The translations under genes and the position numbers were made by a program. DNA of 64,000 nt from positions 37,081-101,080 of the forward strand of contig JAFEFQ010000245.1 in assembly GCA_018240505.1 (NCBI GenBank). The letters run 5' to 3'. Each line of letters opens with the position of its first letter. The first letter of the stretch is position 1. This stretch comes from Pseudomonadota bacterium (GTDB lineage Bacteria > Pseudomonadota > Gammaproteobacteria > Xanthomonadales > Rhodanobacteraceae). Below the pieces are notes generated by a model. It was not told the DNA's origin. It searched no databases and saw nothing but the letters and a program-made list of their open reading frames with translations. Of the stretch, positions 37,146 through 46,031 are shown one piece after another.

Positions 37146-39239
37146 ATGACCACGCTCGACCGCCGCAACTTCCTGCGTCTGGCCGGCGCCGGCACGCTCG
37201 CCGCCACGCTGCCGAACAGCATCCGCCGCGCGCTCGCGATTCCCGCGAACAACCGCACCGGCACGATCCGCGACATCGAGCACATCGTCGTGCTGATGCA
37301 GGAGAACCGCTCGTTCGACCACTACTTCGGCATGCTGCGCGGGGTACGCGGCTTCGGCGATCCACGCGCGGTGTTCCAGCATGACGGCCGCGCGATCTTC
37401 CGTCAGAGCGACGGCGCGAACGAGGTGCTGCCGTATCGTCCGCAGGTCGCCGACCTCGGCGCGACGTTCCTCGAAGGCACGCCGCACGACTGGAACACCT
37501 CGCAGCAGGCGTTCAACCAGGGCCGGTGCGACCAGTGGCTGCCGGCGAAGGGCGCGAATTGCATGACCCACATGACGCGCGCCTACCTGCCGTTCCACTA
37601 CGCGCTGGCCGACGCGTTCACGATCTGCGACGCCTACCATTGCTCGGTGCAGGGCCCGACCGATCCGAACCGCTACTACATGTGGACCGGCCATGTCGGC
37701 AACGACGGCGCGGGCGGCGGCCCGGTGATCACGAACGCCGAGGCCGGCTACGACTGGTCGACCTATCCAGAGAGGCTCGAACGCAACGGCGTCTCGTGGA
37801 AGGTCTACCAGGATGCCGGCGACGGCCTCACCGCGGGCGGTTACTGGGGTTGGACGAGCGATGCCACCATCGGCAACTACGGCGACAACTCGCTGCTCTA
37901 TTTCCACCAGTACCAGAATTCGCAGCCCGGCAGCGCGCTGTACGAGAAGGCGCTGCGCGGCACGGACATCAAGACCGGCGGCGGCCTGTTCGACCAGTTC
38001 AGGGCCGACGTCGCCAACGGCACGCTGCCGCAAGTGTCGTGGATCGTCGCGCCCGAAGCCTACAGCGAGCATCCGAACTGGCCGCCGAACTACGGCGCGT
38101 GGTACGTCGCGCAGATCCTCGACGCGTTGACCGCGAATCCCGAGGTGTGGAGCAAGACCGCGCTGCTGCTCACCTACGACGAGAACGACGGTTTCTTCGA
38201 CCACGTGCCTGCGCCGTTCGCGGCGAAGGACGCGGCGCAGGGCAAGTCCACCGTCGACACGCGCAACGAATACTTCGCGGGCGACGCGCAGCATGTCGCC
38301 GGTCCGTACGGTCTCGGCACACGCGTGCCGATGCTCGTGATCTCGCCGTGGACGCGCGGCGGCTATGTCAATTCGCAAGTGTTCGACCACACTTCGATCA
38401 TCCGCTTCATCGAGCAACGCTTCGGCAACGGCAACCCCGACCTGATCGAGGCGAACATCTCGCCGTGGCGGCGCGCGGTCTGCGGCGATCTCACTTCGTG
38501 TTTCAACTTCTCCACGCCGAATGCCGCGGTGCCGGCGCTGCCGGACACGCGCGGCTATCGTCCCGGCGACGATCAGCGCCATCCGAGCTTCGTGCCGGTG
38601 CCGCCTTCGCCGGGACAGATGCCGCTGCAGGAGAAAGGCCTGCGTCCTGCACGCGCATTGCCGTATGCGTTCGACGTCGACGGCCGCCCCGACGGCCGCG
38701 GCGGTTTCGCGCTGAATTTCCGCAACGTCGGCGCTGCCGGAGCGTGCTTCCACGTGCGCGACGGCGCGGGCGGCGCGGGGCCATGGACGTACACGGTCGA
38801 AGCGGGCAAGGCGCTGGCCGACACGCTCGCGCTCAACCCGGTCGACGGGCATTACGATTTCTCCGTGTACGCGCCGAACGGTTTCGTGCGCCGCTACAAG
38901 GGCCGCGTCGACGCTACGGACGCGGACGCGACGTTGCGCCGCGACGGCGCCAGCGCCAACGTCAATCTCGACTTGCGCAACAACGGCGCCGCGAACGTCA
39001 CCCTGACGATCCTCGACGGCTACAGCGGCGAAACCCGCACGGCGACGCTCGGGCCCGGACAGCACAAGCAGTTCAACTTCGACACCGGCATGAGCTTGCG
39101 CTGGTACGACCTGATCGTCAGCGACGGCATCGTCAACGGCTTCCGTCGCGAATTCGCCGGCCATCTCGAAAACGGCAAGGACGGCGTCAGCGATCCGGCG
39201 ATCGCGGCGGGGCCGGCGATGCTGCAGGACGAACTCTAG
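37146..39239 (+). CDS. Tat-exported phosphocholine-specific phospholipase C
   Basis: A 697-residue secreted phospholipase of the acid-phosphatase-like superfamily, which cleaves phosphatidylcholine and related lipids to diacylglycerol. The twin-arginine signal is DRRNFLRLAGAGTLAA. The catalytic domain begins IEHIVVLMQENRSFDHYFGML, with the metal-binding and nucleophile region, and carries PTDPNRYYMWTG and LLTYDENDGFFDHVPAP. Two C-terminal DUF756-type repeats fill about residues 500-690. It corresponds in length and order to PlcN/PlcH of Pseudomonas. No lipoprotein-type chaperone gene (plcR) is adjacent. Confidence 0.92.
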   Translation: MTTLDRRNFLRLAGAGTLAATLPNSIRRALAIPANNRTGTIRDIEHIVVLMQENRSFDHYFGMLRGVRGFGDPRAVFQHDGRAIFRQSDGANEVLPYRPQVADLGATFLEGTPHDWNTSQQAFNQGRCDQWLPAKGANCMTHMTRAYLPFHYALADAFTICDAYHCSVQGPTDPNRYYMWTGHVGNDGAGGGPVITNAEAGYDWSTYPERLERNGVSWKVYQDAGDGLTAGGYWGWTSDATIGNYGDNSLLYFHQYQNSQPGSALYEKALRGTDIKTGGGLFDQFRADVANGTLPQVSWIVAPEAYSEHPNWPPNYGAWYVAQILDALTANPEVWSKTALLLTYDENDGFFDHVPAPFAAKDAAQGKSTVDTRNEYFAGDAQHVAGPYGLGTRVPMLVISPWTRGGYVNSQVFDHTSIIRFIEQRFGNGNPDLIEANISPWRRAVCGDLTSCFNFSTPNAAVPALPDTRGYRPGDDQRHPSFVPVPPSPGQMPLQEKGLRPARALPYAFDVDGRPDGRGGFALNFRNVGAAGACFHVRDGAGGAGPWTYTVEAGKALADTLALNPVDGHYDFSVYAPNGFVRRYKGRVDATDADATLRRDGASANVNLDLRNNGAANVTLTILDGYSGETRTATLGPGQHKQFNFDTGMSLRWYDLIVSDGIVNGFRREFAGHLENGKDGVSDPAIAAGPAMLQDEL

Positions 39240-39465
39240 CGCAGCGCAGCAGCGGACCGCGCAGTTGCGGACCAAGCTGCCTCGCCGCGTGTCCGACGGC
39301 GAGGTGAAATTGTTCACGGATCTGTGCGCAGATGCAGCATTCCTCGCATGCGTTTTCGGCGTAAAGATATGCGCTCGCGCAATGGAATTTGTACGCCAAA
39401 TTAGCGCCTCGCTAACGCCGCACATGGTCGAATGGCTGCATTCGAATCGACATGGATTCATTCTC

Positions 39466-40056
39466 ATGACCCATCCGCACATCGCCATCGCCGCCGACTG
39501 GAGCCGCGCGCTGCGCGAAATCACCGACAGCCTGTACGGCGAGATCAAGCCGAAGGAAGTCGGCGAACTGCGCGACGCGCTGACCTCGCTGGTCTGGGCC
39601 GAAGGCTGCCCGCGCGCCGCCTCGTTCTTCTCCGATACGCAGGCACCGCGCTACCGCCGCCAGCTCATCGCCGCCGCGCCCGACCGTGCGTACACGATGC
39701 TGCTGATCGCCTGGCCGCCCGGCTACGTCACGCCGCTGCACGACCATGCCGGACTCTGGGGCATCGAACTCGTGCTCGACGGCGCGCTGCAGGTCGAAGA
39801 ATACTTCAGCGACGGCGATGCTGAGCAACCCGCGCTGCAACCGCACCGTTCGCTGATGCTCGGCTCGGGCGACGCCGCCGTGTTCATCGACCCGGCCTAC
39901 GTGCACCGCTGCCGCAATCTGTCCGCGCAGCAGCCCGCGTTGTCGCTGCATGTCTACGGCGGCGAACTCGATCGCTACCAGAGCTTCGTCGAAGTCAGCG
40001 ACAACCTCTACCGCATCGCGCAGCAGCAGGCGATGCTCGACGCGGTGTCGATCTGA
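39466..40056 (+). CDS. cysteine-dioxygenase-type thiol dioxygenase
   Basis: A 196-residue cupin dioxygenase. The three iron-ligand histidines are visible: His92 and His94 in PLHDHAGLWG, and His147 in YVHRCR. Tyr164 in SLHVYGG aligns with the active-site Tyr of cysteine dioxygenase. It probably oxidises cysteine or 3-mercaptopropionate to a sulfinate. I use the ATG at 39466 since family members begin close to IAIAADWSRALREI; in-frame ATGs at 39382 and 39424 are possible, but that sequence is AT-richer and not conserved. Confidence 0.82.
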   Translation: MTHPHIAIAADWSRALREITDSLYGEIKPKEVGELRDALTSLVWAEGCPRAASFFSDTQAPRYRRQLIAAAPDRAYTMLLIAWPPGYVTPLHDHAGLWGIELVLDGALQVEEYFSDGDAEQPALQPHRSLMLGSGDAAVFIDPAYVHRCRNLSAQQPALSLHVYGGELDRYQSFVEVSDNLYRIAQQQAMLDAVSI

Positions 40057-40092
40057 CACCGCGTCGCATTTCGGCAGTGTGAAGCTGATCGG

Positions 40093-40134
40093 CACTCGTG
40101 TGCGGCGGCGTAGGCTACGCCACCGCGCGAGTGT
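40093..40134. repeat. long imperfect intergenic hairpin
   Basis: CACTCG (40093-40098) pairs with CGAGTG (40129-40134), and the interior has GGCGTAG facing CTACGCC. It lies 37 bases after the thiol dioxygenase gene and immediately before base composition falls, so it may be both a transcript end and the left border of the HNH island. Confidence 0.5.
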
Positions 40135-40280
40135 GCGCGACTGATGGACTTCCCGAATTCATTCAAGATTCCGGTGTGCGATGCGCAGGCATATCAGTTG
40201 TTGCTCAAGCAGCAGTTGTGCCGATGATAGAAGCTGTCGCAAAGTGTGTGGCATCCAAGCCCGTAAATATGGAAGCCACC

Positions 40281-41111
40281 ATGCTTGATCCGATCACGAT
40301 TCCAAAAAATGCGTTCTCCAGCAAAGGTAACTGGACGAGCGAACAACTCAAACTCGCGTTTGCCTTCTACTGCCAGACTCCGTTCGGAAAGCTACACAGT
40401 AGGAATCCAAGAATTATCGAACTAGCCAAGCTGATCGGTCGAACACCAAACGCGCTGGCGATGAAATTGAGCAACTTCGCCAGCCTCGATCCATCGATCA
40501 CTAGTACAGGGCGGAAGGGATTGAGAGGTGCATCGGCACTGGACCGCAAAATCTGGGACGAGTTTCACGCCGACTGGGAGCGCCTCGCAGTTGAGTGCGA
40601 ACAGCTCCGCCAACAGTTGCTGCGTGACCATGGTCGAAAACTCGAAGCATCGCATGGAGTCGACGACGATTTCGTGCTGGGCGACTACACGGGCGAAACG
40701 CGCCAAACCATCGTGCAACAGCGCATCAAGCAAGACTTCTTTCGCCGCGCTGTACTGTCCAGCTATCGCGGACGCTGCTGCATTTCCGGCGTCAGCGATC
40801 CGCGTCTACTCATTGCCAGTCATATCGTGCCGTGGCGCGAGGACAAGGCAAATCGTTTGAACCCAAGCAATGGACTTTGCCTTTCGGCTATCCACGACAA
40901 GGCGTTCGATAACCACTTGTTTTCGTTGACCGACGATGCGCGTATCGTGCTATCCAAACAGATCAAATCCAGCAAAGACGCCTTTGTCCGACAGGTGTTC
41001 TGGTCAATGGAAGATCGGTATATTGAGTTGCCGGAGCGATTCGCACCAAGCAGGGAGCTTGTAGCGCGACACCGCGAAATCACTCTTGCGCGCACTCGGT
41101 ATACGCTATGA
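40281..41111 (+). CDS. HNH endonuclease-domain protein
   Basis: A 276-residue protein. The N-terminal half (residues 1-75) contains a helical domain, WTSEQLKLAFAFYCQTPFGKLHS, resembling the DNA-binding part of predicted restriction endonucleases. The C-terminal HNH nuclease core has Cys166/167, His181 in IASHIVPW, Asn196 in NPSNGLCLSAIHDKAF and His205. It starts at the ATG preceded by GGAAG; codons upstream are open but not conserved. The region is AT-richer than its surroundings. The next gene overlaps its stop by four bases. Role in defence against foreign DNA is likely but not shown. Confidence 0.82.
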   Translation: MLDPITIPKNAFSSKGNWTSEQLKLAFAFYCQTPFGKLHSRNPRIIELAKLIGRTPNALAMKLSNFASLDPSITSTGRKGLRGASALDRKIWDEFHADWERLAVECEQLRQQLLRDHGRKLEASHGVDDDFVLGDYTGETRQTIVQQRIKQDFFRRAVLSSYRGRCCISGVSDPRLLIASHIVPWREDKANRLNPSNGLCLSAIHDKAFDNHLFSLTDDARIVLSKQIKSSKDAFVRQVFWSMEDRYIELPERFAPSRELVARHREITLARTRYTL

Positions 41112-41479
41112 CAACAGCGAATCAACATACTGTATTCGAGTACCTGTACCGCGACGCAGCCAACTACAAGTCGAGGGGGCGGCTTTTGCTGGACGGCGAA
41201 TACAAAGATGTATTGGAAGAAGCTATCTGCAAGGCTTGTGAGTCATGGAGTCTCTTCGTGGCAGAGCAAGTTGGCGTACCAACTTTGTACGCCGGACTTT
41301 ACCAATACAGCAACGGCCCGACCATCGACGATATCGCCTTCCACGAGTTCGAGCGCCTACGCCCGGCGAACCAAGAAGATACCAAATCATTGGCGACGTG
41401 GGGATTGCTGGACGATCTCGTCGCTCGTTTTAACGCCGTCCGAGCTTGGGATTGCACGCTTTCACCGCACCGCAACTGA
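41108..41479 (+). CDS. partner protein of the HNH endonuclease, family not recognised
   Basis: A 123-residue acidic, soluble protein that I cannot assign. Recognisable stretches are FEYLYRDAANYKSRGRLLLDG and PTLYAGLYQYSNGPTIDDIAFHEF. It starts in an ATGA overlap with the HNH gene, so the two are translated together, which suggests they work as one module. There is no membrane segment, signal or DNA-binding motif. An immunity, specificity or sensor role is possible but is only inference. Confidence 0.7.
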   Translation: MTTANQHTVFEYLYRDAANYKSRGRLLLDGEYKDVLEEAICKACESWSLFVAEQVGVPTLYAGLYQYSNGPTIDDIAFHEFERLRPANQEDTKSLATWGLLDDLVARFNAVRAWDCTLSPHRN

Positions 41480-41482
41480 TAA

Positions 41483-41581
41483 ATGTCCGAATCGCTCCAA
41501 CTTACTGCGCAACAGAAGCAATTGATCGACGTCTCGGAGTTCATCGCGTTGGTGCGCGATCGGCAGCAACCGAAGACATAG
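41483..41581 (+). pseudogene. truncated third gene of the HNH module
   Basis: A 32-codon frame, beginning MSESLQLTAQQKQLIDVSEF, starts three bases after the previous gene. It runs into the antisense of the permease 3' end and stops there. The first half has the composition of the island while the second half does not, so it looks like the 5' remnant of a third gene cut off at the island's right border near 41540. It could alternatively be a genuine small peptide. Confidence 0.4.
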
Positions 41582-43115
41582 TCACCAGCACGCCCGCAAA
41601 CACGACGTAAGCCGCCACGAACTGCCAGACCAGCGCGCGCGACTCGGCGGCGAGCGTCCACGGCAGGTAGACGCTGGCGTTCGCGTCGACCGAATGGATG
41701 ATGCCGAACACGGTCAGCGCGGCGCCGACGAGCAGGATGCCCGCGGCCTGGCGCAGGCGCTCCTCGATCAGCGCGACGAGCATGCTGGCCCAGACCATCG
41801 AGGTGATGATGAAGCCGTTGCCGAGCATGAAGATGACGGCGAGTTCCGGCAGGCCGTGGTCGCTGGCAGTGTACAGTTTGGCGAAGTTGTCCGGCGCGAC
41901 GTAGGTGGGATTGCCGAGGTAGATCGCGATCATGCGCGCGAGCGCGGGGAAGAACGCGATCACGACCGCGGCGAAGTGTTTCTGCGGCGTCGCCTCGAAC
42001 GCCTGCATCGTGATGTGGATGGCGATGAAGATCAGGATCGGCGCGAGCACGGCGAGCGGGATCAGCTCGATCAAGTTCGAGAGATAACCGAATACGCCGC
42101 CGAGACCGACAAACAGGCCGGTGAGGAAGGTGTAGCCCGTGCGGCCACCCATCGCGCGGTAGGCGGGCTGGCCGATATAGGGCGTGGTCTGCGCGACGCC
42201 GCCGCAGACGCCGGCGATCAGCGTCGCGAGCGCCTCGGTCAGCAGGATGTCGCGCACCTTGTAGTCGTCGCCGGCCGCGCGCGCGCTTTCGGTCACATTG
42301 ATGCCGCCGACGACCATGAGCAGGCCGAACGGCAGGATCACGGCGAGATACGGCACGGTGTATTTCAGGCCCTCGACGAAACCGAGGTTCGGCCACGGCA
42401 GGTTGAAGCGCAACGTCGGCGCGGCCGGCGCGTGGAAGCCCGAGCCGAGCAGGCCGAGCGGTCCGAGCACGTAATACAGCACGACGCCGACGAGGATCGA
42501 GGCCAGCACGCCGGGAATGCGTCCCGGCATGCGTCCGTGCGCGACGAGCGCGTAGAGGACGATGCCGAAACAGGCGAGGCCGACCACGGGCACGCGCAGG
42601 ATGTCGACGAGCGGGAAGAAGCCCATCAGCATCACCGCGATGCCGGCGATGGATCCCAATAACCCCGCGCGAGGTACGTGGCGCATGACCCAGCCGCCGA
42701 AGAACGACAACACGGTCTTGAGCACGCCCATGACGACGAGCGCGGCCATGCCGAGCTTCCAGGTCGCGTCGGCCGCCGTCATCTCGTCCATGCCCTGCGC
42801 CTTGAACGCGAGGAAGGCCGGGCCGAGCACGACCAGCGCCATGCCTATCGTCGTCGGCGCATCGATGCCGAGCGGCATCGCGCACGCATCCGCACGGCCG
42901 CTGCGCAGCGCCATGCGCGTGTAGGCGAAGTTGCCGATCAGCGCGCCGAGCGCGGTGCCCGGGAACATCTTGCCGAAGATGACCTCGGCCGGAAAATGGA
43001 AGATGCCGATCAGCGCGCCCGAGAGGAACGCGAGCACCGAAAGATTGTCGACGACGAGGCCGATAAAGCCATTGACGTCGCCGGGGGTGATGCGCAACGC
43101 ATTTGCCTTGGCCAT
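41541..43115 (-). CDS. NCS2-like permease (nucleobase/anion transporter superfamily)
   Basis: A 524-residue membrane protein with about twelve to fourteen helices. Characteristic pieces are MPLGIDAPTTIGMALVVLGPAF, VVGGINVTESARAAGDDY and GGVAQTTPYIGQPAYRAMGGRTGYT, the last resembling the Gly/Thr-rich half-helix region of NCS2 and SulP carriers. The substrate is not clear; nucleobases are the default for the family. It is the second gene of a pair with the DUF3574 lipoprotein, whose stop codon is one base away. Confidence 0.8.
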   Translation of the reverse strand: MAKANALRITPGDVNGFIGLVVDNLSVLAFLSGALIGIFHFPAEVIFGKMFPGTALGALIGNFAYTRMALRSGRADACAMPLGIDAPTTIGMALVVLGPAFLAFKAQGMDEMTAADATWKLGMAALVVMGVLKTVLSFFGGWVMRHVPRAGLLGSIAGIAVMLMGFFPLVDILRVPVVGLACFGIVLYALVAHGRMPGRIPGVLASILVGVVLYYVLGPLGLLGSGFHAPAAPTLRFNLPWPNLGFVEGLKYTVPYLAVILPFGLLMVVGGINVTESARAAGDDYKVRDILLTEALATLIAGVCGGVAQTTPYIGQPAYRAMGGRTGYTFLTGLFVGLGGVFGYLSNLIELIPLAVLAPILIFIAIHITMQAFEATPQKHFAAVVIAFFPALARMIAIYLGNPTYVAPDNFAKLYTASDHGLPELAVIFMLGNGFIITSMVWASMLVALIEERLRQAAGILLVGAALTVFGIIHSVDANASVYLPWTLAAESRALVWQFVAAYVVFAGVLVTMSSVAADRAPTR

Positions 43116-43116
43116 G

Positions 43117-43578
43117 TCAGAACGAGACGTCGGCGGGTTGGGTCACGCGCAGCACGGACAGGTCGCCCGTCTCCTTTTTCCACGCGGCGCGGATCGCATC
43201 GAGATCGGCACGCTGCTTCGGCGCGTCCGCGTGCAGCAGCATGATGACCTTCGAATGCAGGCGCTCGACATGGCTCTGCCCCTGCGTGCGCCACTGGCCG
43301 TAGACATCGAACACGCTCAAGCCGTCGGGAAAGCGCGGCGTCACTTCACGGTCGAGGAAGTCGCGCCAGCGCGCCTCGTTCGCGGCCGCATTTGCCTCCT
43401 CGCCCTGGTCCGAGATCACGCCGACGCCGAAGTACAGCTCGGTGCGCACCCAGTTTTTCGTGGCCTCGGGGTGTGCCGCGTCGCCGGCGAGCGTGCCCGG
43501 CGCGGAATGCGGCGGCGCCGTCGCCGCGCAGGCGGACAGCAGCAATCCCGACAACACAAGCGCAGCGAGTTTTTTCAT
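43117..43578 (-). CDS. DUF3574 lipoprotein
   Basis: A 153-residue predicted lipoprotein with lipobox LSAC (Cys17). The body WVRTELYFGVGVISDQGEE, DFLDREVTPRFPDGLSVFDVYGQW and SKVIMLL matches the DUF3574 family of small envelope proteins of unknown role. It is the first gene of a two-gene operon with the NCS2-like permease. Confidence 0.8.
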   Translation of the reverse strand: MKKLAALVLSGLLLSACAATAPPHSAPGTLAGDAAHPEATKNWVRTELYFGVGVISDQGEEANAAANEARWRDFLDREVTPRFPDGLSVFDVYGQWRTQGQSHVERLHSKVIMLLHADAPKQRADLDAIRAAWKKETGDLSVLRVTQPADVSF

Positions 43579-43665
43579 ATGGACGTCTGTCTCGCCAACC
43601 GGATTCGACGGAGCGTACTACCGCGCGGGGGTGCGGTTGACGTTTTGAGCCGCGCCGGAAACGAA

Positions 43666-43687
43666 CACGCCGCGCGAAGGCGGCGTG
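43666..43687 (-). terminator. hairpin after the NlpC/P60 gene
   Basis: CACGCCGC (43666-43673) and GCGGCGTG (43680-43687) form an 8-bp stem with loop GCGAAG. Read on the minus strand it is followed by TTCGTTTCC, a weak T tract, 42 bases after the stop of the NlpC/P60 hydrolase gene. Confidence 0.45.
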
Positions 43688-43728
43688 CGAATCTGCAGCA
43701 ATACAGACAGGAGCGGCCTCATGCCGCC

Positions 43729-44382
43729 TCAGGAAAAGCCGTGCACCCGGCGCGCCCCGGCCCAGCGCTTGGCCCAATAGGGGCTGGCGAGTTCGTCGAT
43801 GCGCACGCGCTTGCCCGGCGAGGGCGAATGGATGAAACGGCCTTCGCCCATGTAGATGCCGACATGGGTGATGTGTCCGCGCACCTGGAAGAACACGAGA
43901 TCGCCCATCTTCATTTCATCGCGCGCGATCTTTTCGCCGTCGCGATACTGACTCGGTGCGTCATAGGGCAGTTCGACGCCGAAGGTCTTGTTGTAGACGT
44001 AGTGGGTGAAGCCGGAACAGTCGAAGCCGGTGGAAGGATCGCGACCGGCGCGACGATAGCGGACGTCGCGCAGGGTCATGGCGAAATCGGCGACGCGCTT
44101 GCGCGGCGCCTTGTAGATCGCACGATCGACGATGGCATCGAGCGCAGCCGACTCGGGCGTACGCGAGTCCGCGGCCGCCACTGCCGCAACGCTGCGGATC
44201 GACACCGTTGGCGACACGGAATCCGGCTGGAAAGCGGGAATCAATGCTTCGATCGACAGCTGCGTCGAATTGTCGACGGGAACGGGATTCAAGCCTTGGG
44301 CAACCGCGCCGTCAGCACAGACGGCGAGCGCAGCCATCAAGGCAAAACCTACACTTGCCAAACATGCTGGCTTCGGCGGCAT
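43729..44382 (-). CDS. secreted NlpC/P60 (C40) cell-wall hydrolase
   Basis: A 217-residue exported peptidase that likely cleaves D-Glu-mDAP type peptide bonds in peptidoglycan. A signal peptide (residues 1-29, ending GAVAQG) is followed by a low-complexity linker and the C40 domain (about 85-215). The catalytic triad is Cys122 in FDCSGF, His173 in THVGIY and His185 in FIHSP. The gene is monocistronic. Confidence 0.9.
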   Translation of the reverse strand: MPPKPACLASVGFALMAALAVCADGAVAQGLNPVPVDNSTQLSIEALIPAFQPDSVSPTVSIRSVAAVAAADSRTPESAALDAIVDRAIYKAPRKRVADFAMTLRDVRYRRAGRDPSTGFDCSGFTHYVYNKTFGVELPYDAPSQYRDGEKIARDEMKMGDLVFFQVRGHITHVGIYMGEGRFIHSPSPGKRVRIDELASPYWAKRWAGARRVHGFS

Positions 44383-44420
44383 CGTGGAAATCCCCAGGCT
44401 GGATGAAGCGGAGTTGAACT

Positions 44421-44450
44421 CTATAAAATCGCTTGTTCAAATCCCGTTAA
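44421..44450 (-). promoter_or_regulatory. candidate promoter of the NlpC/P60 gene
   Basis: On the minus strand TTAACG (44445-44450) and TTATAG (44421-44426) are 18 bases apart, 39 bases before the start codon. AT content rises sharply here compared with the flanks. Match is moderate. Confidence 0.35.
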
Positions 44451-44533
44451 GAATTGTGGTCCGGACCCGGGTCTTTCGAAATGCAGCGATGGGTCGACCC
44501 GAATCGCGGAAGCAGACTTGACGACACGCAACT

Positions 44534-44748
44534 TCAGACCAGCGGCGTGATGTTCTTGACCTCGCCGAGCAATGCCTTGCCGTAGAATTCCTCGCATACG
44601 GTCGGCGGACCAGAGCGTGACGGGCTGCCGTACGCGCCGCTCGGCGTCGGTCTGCGCGGCGTTGCGGCTCAGCAGCGGCTTGAGCGCGAGCGCACGTGCG
44701 ACGAGTTCGTCGCGTGCGCTCGTTCCTGATCGCTCGCTCTTTGCAGCA
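44534..44748 (-). pseudogene. remnant of a flavin-dependent monooxygenase-like gene
   Basis: Downstream of the flavin reductase gene, two frames give protein-like fragments with no gap between them. One reads SARDELVARALALKPLLSRN, like the N-terminus of acyl-CoA-dehydrogenase-type monooxygenases. A +1 shift gives YGSPSRSGPPTVCEEFYGKA and then LLGEVKNITPLV before a stop at 44534. The best explanation is an internally deleted and frameshifted oxygenase whose reductase partner survives. Exact borders and family are uncertain. Confidence 0.45.
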
Positions 44749-44792
44749 TGCCGTCTCTCACTGACAACTACTTCCGCGGCAGCATGCGCCGA

Positions 44793-45326
44793 CTACCACC
44801 CGTCGAGCGCATCATTCCACTGTATCGCGGGTTCGTGGGCGTGAATCTGCTTGTATTTTCCGCTGAAGAAAATCAGCGGCCTCGCCTCGAGCCCATGCCA
44901 GAGATGTTCGATCGCGGCGATGTAGAGCAGGTGGTCTCCCGCGGGATGGATGTCGACCACGCGCGCCACGATATGCGCCAGGCTGGCGTCGATCAGCGGC
45001 GTACCGAGATGATCGCGAAATGCGACCTTGGTCGCGCCATCCGGCCGCCGCGCGAAATAGGCAGCAAGGTGTTCCTGCGCCTCGGCCAGCACGTTGACGC
45101 CGTAGCGACCGCCGACCTGCACATGTTGGACGAAGTTCGAGGACCGGCGCACCGAAATCAGAACCAGCGGCGGATCCAGCGATACCGACAAAAACGCATT
45201 GACGGTCATGCCCGCAGGCTCGCCCTCGCGCATGAAGCTGACCACGGTGACGCCGGTGGCAAACCTTCCCATGACACCGCGAAACATCGCGGTATCGAAA
45301 GTCGAGACGGGGTCGGATAGGGTCAT
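44793..45326 (-). CDS. flavin reductase (HpaC/RutF-like)
   Basis: A 177-residue NAD(P)H:flavin oxidoreductase. The fold signature is FRGVMGRFATGVTVVSF, GMTVNAFLSVSLDPPLVLISV and GRYGVNVLAEAQEHLAAYFA, with GDHLLYIAAIEHL near the end. Such enzymes supply reduced flavin to a two-component monooxygenase; the likely partner, just downstream, is broken. It begins 36 bases after the esterase gene, so it is probably the last intact gene of the carrier-protein operon. Confidence 0.88.
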   Translation of the reverse strand: MTLSDPVSTFDTAMFRGVMGRFATGVTVVSFMREGEPAGMTVNAFLSVSLDPPLVLISVRRSSNFVQHVQVGGRYGVNVLAEAQEHLAAYFARRPDGATKVAFRDHLGTPLIDASLAHIVARVVDIHPAGDHLLYIAAIEHLWHGLEARPLIFFSGKYKQIHAHEPAIQWNDALDGW

Positions 45327-45362
45327 TTCCGTTGTCCGGTTGCGACGGCCAGCCGGCCAATC

Positions 45363-46031
45363 TTACCGAGCCGCGTCCTTTTCGCGAAGAAATTGACGCA
45401 ATGCGCGCCAAACCACCAGCGGAATTTCATGCCCCCCTTCGAACGGCACCCAGGTCACCCGCGCGCCGCCGGCGAGGGCGGCATCGCGCAGGCCCTCTCC
45501 CGCCGAAAATGCCAGTTCCTCGTCATTGCGGCCGTGTGCGACGAGAACGGGCAGGCCCTCGAGGCAGCGCAAGCGCGGTGCCCAGTCGGTGAACGCGATG
45601 CGCGAGGACGACAGCAAGGCCAATGCATCGGGGCGTGCGCCGTGCAGCGCCTGATCCATTGCGAGCATGCCGCCCTGGGAAAAACCGACGAGCGCAACGG
45701 ACCGCCCGCGCCCCACTTCCCGGCACAAGCCTGCCAACAGCTGGCGCGCCTCGATCCGGCCCGCCGGATCGAGGGCATGCAAGTCGCGAGCGCCGCCCTC
45801 GCGCAGACGCATTTCGGAATCGACCGGCCACCAGCTGTAGCCGCGCGGCTGTACCGGGAGCGGCCCATTGGGAAACACGAAGTAGGCCGCGGTACCGAGC
45901 GAGTGCGCGAACGGGGCAAGATCCGCCGCCGCCATCATGCGCCCATGCAGGACGACGACGACCAGCGCGGCGGCCGGATCGCCGACCGCGATCGCGTCCA
46001 GACCCCCGGCCACGATGCGCGACTCGATCAC
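45363..46031 (-). CDS. alpha/beta-hydrolase esterase (carboxylesterase/phospholipase type)
   Basis: A 222-residue small esterase. The oxyanion segment is VVVLHGRMMAA; the nucleophile Ser is in LVGFSQGGMLAMD; Asp and His are in VAHGRNDEELAF and FEGGHEIP. It starts with GTG overlapping the stop codon of the 45-residue peptide gene, so translation is coupled. In this operon it could act as a thioesterase-like release enzyme for a carrier-bound product, but this is inference. Confidence 0.85.
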   Translation of the reverse strand: MIESRIVAGGLDAIAVGDPAAALVVVVLHGRMMAAADLAPFAHSLGTAAYFVFPNGPLPVQPRGYSWWPVDSEMRLREGGARDLHALDPAGRIEARQLLAGLCREVGRGRSVALVGFSQGGMLAMDQALHGARPDALALLSSSRIAFTDWAPRLRCLEGLPVLVAHGRNDEELAFSAGEGLRDAALAGGARVTWVPFEGGHEIPLVVWRALRQFLREKDAAR

